A stretch of 64,000 bases of DNA from JAFECT01 sp964432415. Its GTDB lineage: Bacteria > Pseudomonadota > Alphaproteobacteria > Caulobacterales > Caulobacteraceae. The translations under genes and the position numbers were made by a program. Below are positions 61,241 to 64,000 of this stretch, in pieces (within the stretch, counting starts at the first letter, position 1; the number at the start of each line of letters is the position of its first letter). The stretch is from assembly GCA_964432415.1 (NCBI GenBank), contig CAYSNW010000003.1, positions 1-64,000 of the forward strand, in the 5' to 3' direction. The notes below the pieces were generated by a model. That model had not been told where the DNA came from, made no database searches, and saw only the letters and a program-made list of their open reading frames with translations.

Positions 61241-64000
61241 ATGGTCCGCAATCAAAGCCTGAAGGTTGCTGCGCTGGCCGGAGCGAGCGTGCTTGCGCTG
61301 TGCGGGGCTTCTCCCGCCTTTGCCGCCGATACGCCCGCATCAAACACGGAAGTTTCGGAAATCGTCGTCACCGCCACACGGGTGACGCGCGACGGCTTCA
61401 AGGCGCCGACGCCGACGACGGTGATCGGCACGCCCGAGATCAACGCCCGCGCGCCGGCCAACGTGGCCGATATCGTCAACGACCTGCCGCAACTCACCCC
61501 GTCGGTCACCCCCGCCACCACCATCATCGGCGTCGGCGGCGGAACGGGCGGCGCGAATTTCCTCAATCTCCGCTCACTCGGCGTGAACCGGACCTTGGTG
61601 CTTCTGGACGGCGCCCGGGTCGTTCCCTCGTCGATCGCCGGCGGGGTCGATGTCAATCTGATGCCGCAGGGTCTTATAAAGCGGGTCGATGTGGTGACCG
61701 GCGGCGCCTCCGCCCAGTGGGGCTCGGACGCCGTGGCCGGGGTCGTGAACTTCGTGCTCGATCGGAATTTCACCGGCTTCAAGGGGCTCGTCCAGGGGGG
61801 AGAATCTTCCCGCGGCGACGCCGACAACGAGAAGGTCAACCTGACCTACGGCACGGCGTTCGCAGGCGGGCGCGGGCATTTTCTGCTGGATGGGGGCTAC
61901 AGCCACACCGGCGACATCGCCCGCTATGACGACCGTCCCTGGTACACGGGCGCCAAGATCATCAACAATCCCGCCTATGTCGCCGGCAACGGTCAGACCC
62001 AGTTTCTCGTCGCCTCGGCGGACTTTCGCCTGGGCACGCCGGGCGGCCTGATCATCTCCGGTCCGAACGCCTTCGCCATTCAGTTCACCGGCACGGGAAC
62101 GACCTCCGCGTTCAATCAGGGCACGGCGGCGGGCACGTACAAGCTGGGCGGAACGCCGAACGACATCTCCGCCGGCTATCAACTGCTTGTTCCGGTGAGG
62201 TACGCCAACGTCTACAGCCGCGCGAGCTACGCCCTCACCGACACCATCACCGGCTATGCCGAAGCGTCCTTCGCCTCCTCCGAGACGAAAAACACCAGTG
62301 TCGCCTACCCGTCGCTCGGCTCGATCGTGATCAAGGGCGACAACGCCTACCTGCCCGCGTCCCTGGCGGGGACCAGCTTCGCGCTCGGCAAAATCTTTGA
62401 ACCCCTGGGCCTGCCCCAGGTGGAAAACGATCGCAATATCGGTCGCGTGGCGCTCGGCCTGGACGGAACGTTCGGGTCCGGCTGGACGTGGAACGCCTAC
62501 TATCAGTACGGCGCCAGCAACATCAAAAACGTGGTCGCGAACGATCCGCTGATCGCCAACATCGGGCTCGCCACGGACGCGGTGCTCAGCGGTGGTCAGA
62601 TCGTCTGCCGCTCCACAATCGCCAACCCGACCAACGGCTGCCAGCCGCTCAACCCCTTCGGGACGGCGCCCTCTTCCACGGCGGCGATCAACTACGTCAC
62701 TGGTCGCGCGGTCCAGGAAACGGGCCTGCATGAAAATGTGATCGCGGCCAGTGTGCACGGCGAACTCTTCTCGTTGCCGGCCGGCCGGGTATCGGTGGCC
62801 GCCGGCGCCGAATACCGCACCGAGCAATACAGTGCGAACGCAGATACGCCTTCGCTGACCAACAGCTACTGGCTTGGGAACTACAAGCCCGGGCACGGCA
62901 AGTACGAGGTGTCCGAGGAGTTTGTCGACGCGGTGTTCCCGATCCTGAAGGACCTCCCGTTCGCCAAGACGCTCGACTTCGAAGGCGCCGTTCGCGGCAC
63001 CAACTACAGCACCAGCGGCCAGGTCTGGACCTACAAGGCGGGTCTGAGCTGGGCCGTGAACGACGCCCTGCGCTTCCGTGCGACGCACTCGCGCGACATC
63101 CGCGCGCCCAACCTGAACGACCTCTATCTCGGGGGCCAGTCCAACAGCGCGATCTTCCTCGATCCGCAGCACGGCAATGCGGGCACGACGGCGCTGCAGA
63201 TCACCTCGGGCAACACCGCTCTACAGCCCGAGATCGCCGCAACGGACTCGGTCGGCTTCATCTACAGGCCGCAATGGTTCGAGGGCTTCTCGCTGTCGAT
63301 CGACTACTACCGGATCAACGTCGACGGGGCGATCACCACCCTGACGGGCCAGCAAATCGTCAACAACTGCGGGCTCGGCGGGAACGTCTACTGCCAGTCC
63401 GTCATCCGCAACGGCGCCGGAACCATCACCCAGGTCAATGTCGTTCCCTTCAACGCCGCCTCGGAAAAAGAAGCCGGCGTGGACTATGAAGTCAGCTACA
63501 CCTCTGACCTGAACCGGCTGTTCTCAGGGGCGCCAGGCCGGTTCACGGTCCGCTCGCTGGGCACCAATACCCAGGAACGCTCGCGGGCCGCCTTCGGCGT
63601 CACGACCAACCTGCTCGGCCAGATTTCAATCGCCAACAGCGCGCCGCCGCGGTGGCGCTGGTTCAACACCCTGTCCTACCAGGTCGGCCCCAGCATGACG
63701 CAGCTGTCGATGCGCTACATCGGCCCGGGCGTGTACGACAACACCTACCACACCTCGACGACGCCCACGAACGCGCTCTCGATCAACACCAATACGATCA
63801 AGAGCTCGACGCTGTTCGACATCTCCCAGTCCTGGAAGGTCGATCTCGGCGGGCATCCGGCGGAGCTGTTCGGCATCGTGGAGAACGTATTCGACACGGC
63901 CCCGCCCGTCGCAGCGGTCGCCTCGTTCCTCTACCCGGGGGTCAATCCGTCCTACCATGACACCATCGGCCGACAGTTCCGCATCGGCCTTCGCTTCAAA
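61241..64000 (+). CDS. TonB-dependent receptor (C-terminus at window edge)
   Basis: 920 codons, open to the last base. Signal peptide LKVAALAGASVLALCGASPAFA, TonB box area VSEIVVTATRV, and a plug domain (VNRTLVLLDGARVVPSSIAGG, KRVDVVTGGASAQWGSDAVA) followed by a long barrel. The last residues visible, FRIGLRFK, look like the normal C-terminal strand, so only a few codons or just the stop codon are missing. The ATG at 61241 has AAGGGG upstream. It resembles the large receptors of Caulobacterales and Sphingomonadales for unknown nutrients. Confidence 0.88.
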   Translation, partial: MVRNQSLKVAALAGASVLALCGASPAFAADTPASNTEVSEIVVTATRVTRDGFKAPTPTTVIGTPEINARAPANVADIVNDLPQLTPSVTPATTIIGVGGGTGGANFLNLRSLGVNRTLVLLDGARVVPSSIAGGVDVNLMPQGLIKRVDVVTGGASAQWGSDAVAGVVNFVLDRNFTGFKGLVQGGESSRGDADNEKVNLTYGTAFAGGRGHFLLDGGYSHTGDIARYDDRPWYTGAKIINNPAYVAGNGQTQFLVASADFRLGTPGGLIISGPNAFAIQFTGTGTTSAFNQGTAAGTYKLGGTPNDISAGYQLLVPVRYANVYSRASYALTDTITGYAEASFASSETKNTSVAYPSLGSIVIKGDNAYLPASLAGTSFALGKIFEPLGLPQVENDRNIGRVALGLDGTFGSGWTWNAYYQYGASNIKNVVANDPLIANIGLATDAVLSGGQIVCRSTIANPTNGCQPLNPFGTAPSSTAAINYVTGRAVQETGLHENVIAASVHGELFSLPAGRVSVAAGAEYRTEQYSANADTPSLTNSYWLGNYKPGHGKYEVSEEFVDAVFPILKDLPFAKTLDFEGAVRGTNYSTSGQVWTYKAGLSWAVNDALRFRATHSRDIRAPNLNDLYLGGQSNSAIFLDPQHGNAGTTALQITSGNTALQPEIAATDSVGFIYRPQWFEGFSLSIDYYRINVDGAITTLTGQQIVNNCGLGGNVYCQSVIRNGAGTITQVNVVPFNAASEKEAGVDYEVSYTSDLNRLFSGAPGRFTVRSLGTNTQERSRAAFGVTTNLLGQISIANSAPPRWRWFNTLSYQVGPSMTQLSMRYIGPGVYDNTYHTSTTPTNALSINTNTIKSSTLFDISQSWKVDLGGHPAELFGIVENVFDTAPPVAAVASFLYPGVNPSYHDTIGRQFRIGLRFK

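Overview
The window is 64 kb of GC-rich bacterial DNA. Gene content and codon use point to an alphaproteobacterium of the Caulobacteraceae (Caulobacter or Phenylobacterium type). The evidence is the TonB-dependent receptors, the dense overlapping genes, the MocR, ScfR and BetI-type regulators, a LexA box of the alphaproteobacterial type (GAAC-N7-GAAC), many small secreted proteins, and palindromic repeats of the kind scattered in alphaproteobacterial genomes. The genus is inferred; no rRNA or tRNA gene was seen. Both ends cut a gene: indolepyruvate oxidoreductase at the left and a TonB-dependent receptor at the right.

Layout, left part. 1-8.5 kb: MarR regulator with iorA, an exported amidohydrolase, a Sel1-repeat protein, a PLP decarboxylase/cupin/acetyltransferase group, and a LysE exporter divergent from a MocR regulator. 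8.6-16.8 kb: a large Asp-box (BNR) protein, a proline/metabolite-type MFS transporter, a small protein, and an S9 peptidase with signal peptide, suggesting peptide or amino-acid use. 16.8-19.1 kb: feoAB behind a Fur-like box. 19.2-24.8 kb: an orphan LexA box, an FAD amino-acid dehydrogenase, a trans-sulfuration enzyme with a folded leader that buries its ribosome site, and aceA divergent from its probable ScfR-type regulator. 24.8-31.3 kb: small hypotheticals, a hybrid sensor kinase, a sulfotransferase and a cupin-8 protein.

Middle part. 31.3-41.1 kb is a histidine-degradation locus. hutI-hutU-hutH-folD run right. hutG runs left and overlaps a BetI-like TetR gene, followed by a perfect 18-bp palindrome, a Rieske monooxygenase and an FAD oxidoreductase. 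This suggests, as an inference, that a methylated amine related to histidine is fed into Hut. 41-46 kb: a second amidohydrolase, a tiny secreted Cys-rich peptide paired with a His/Cys-rich exported protein, a TonB receptor and a class A acid phosphatase.

The most striking region is 47.1-54.2 kb. Two membrane-bound class III nucleotide cyclases and a CRP-family regulator form one tightly overlapping operon. Beside it lie three tandem copies of an unrecognised small secreted protein and a papain-like lipoprotein. Each of the four has a CRP-type site (TGTGA-N6-TCACA or a near match) upstream. In the three tandem copies the site lies at an identical distance from a CTAG-containing -10 element, placing its centre near -41.5. 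The regulator carries the E. coli CRP recognition residues (SRESINR) that read this sequence. This looks like a self-contained cyclic-nucleotide signalling cassette with its own secreted output.

Right part. 54.2-64 kb: monooxygenase plus ECF sigma factor, an HI0933-type flavoprotein, a perfect 27-bp inverted repeat, an RsuA/RluF pseudouridine synthase, a palindromic repeat running into the stop codon of a small secreted protein (paralogue of one at 31 kb), selD, a GlcD-type FAD oxidase and a TonB receptor.
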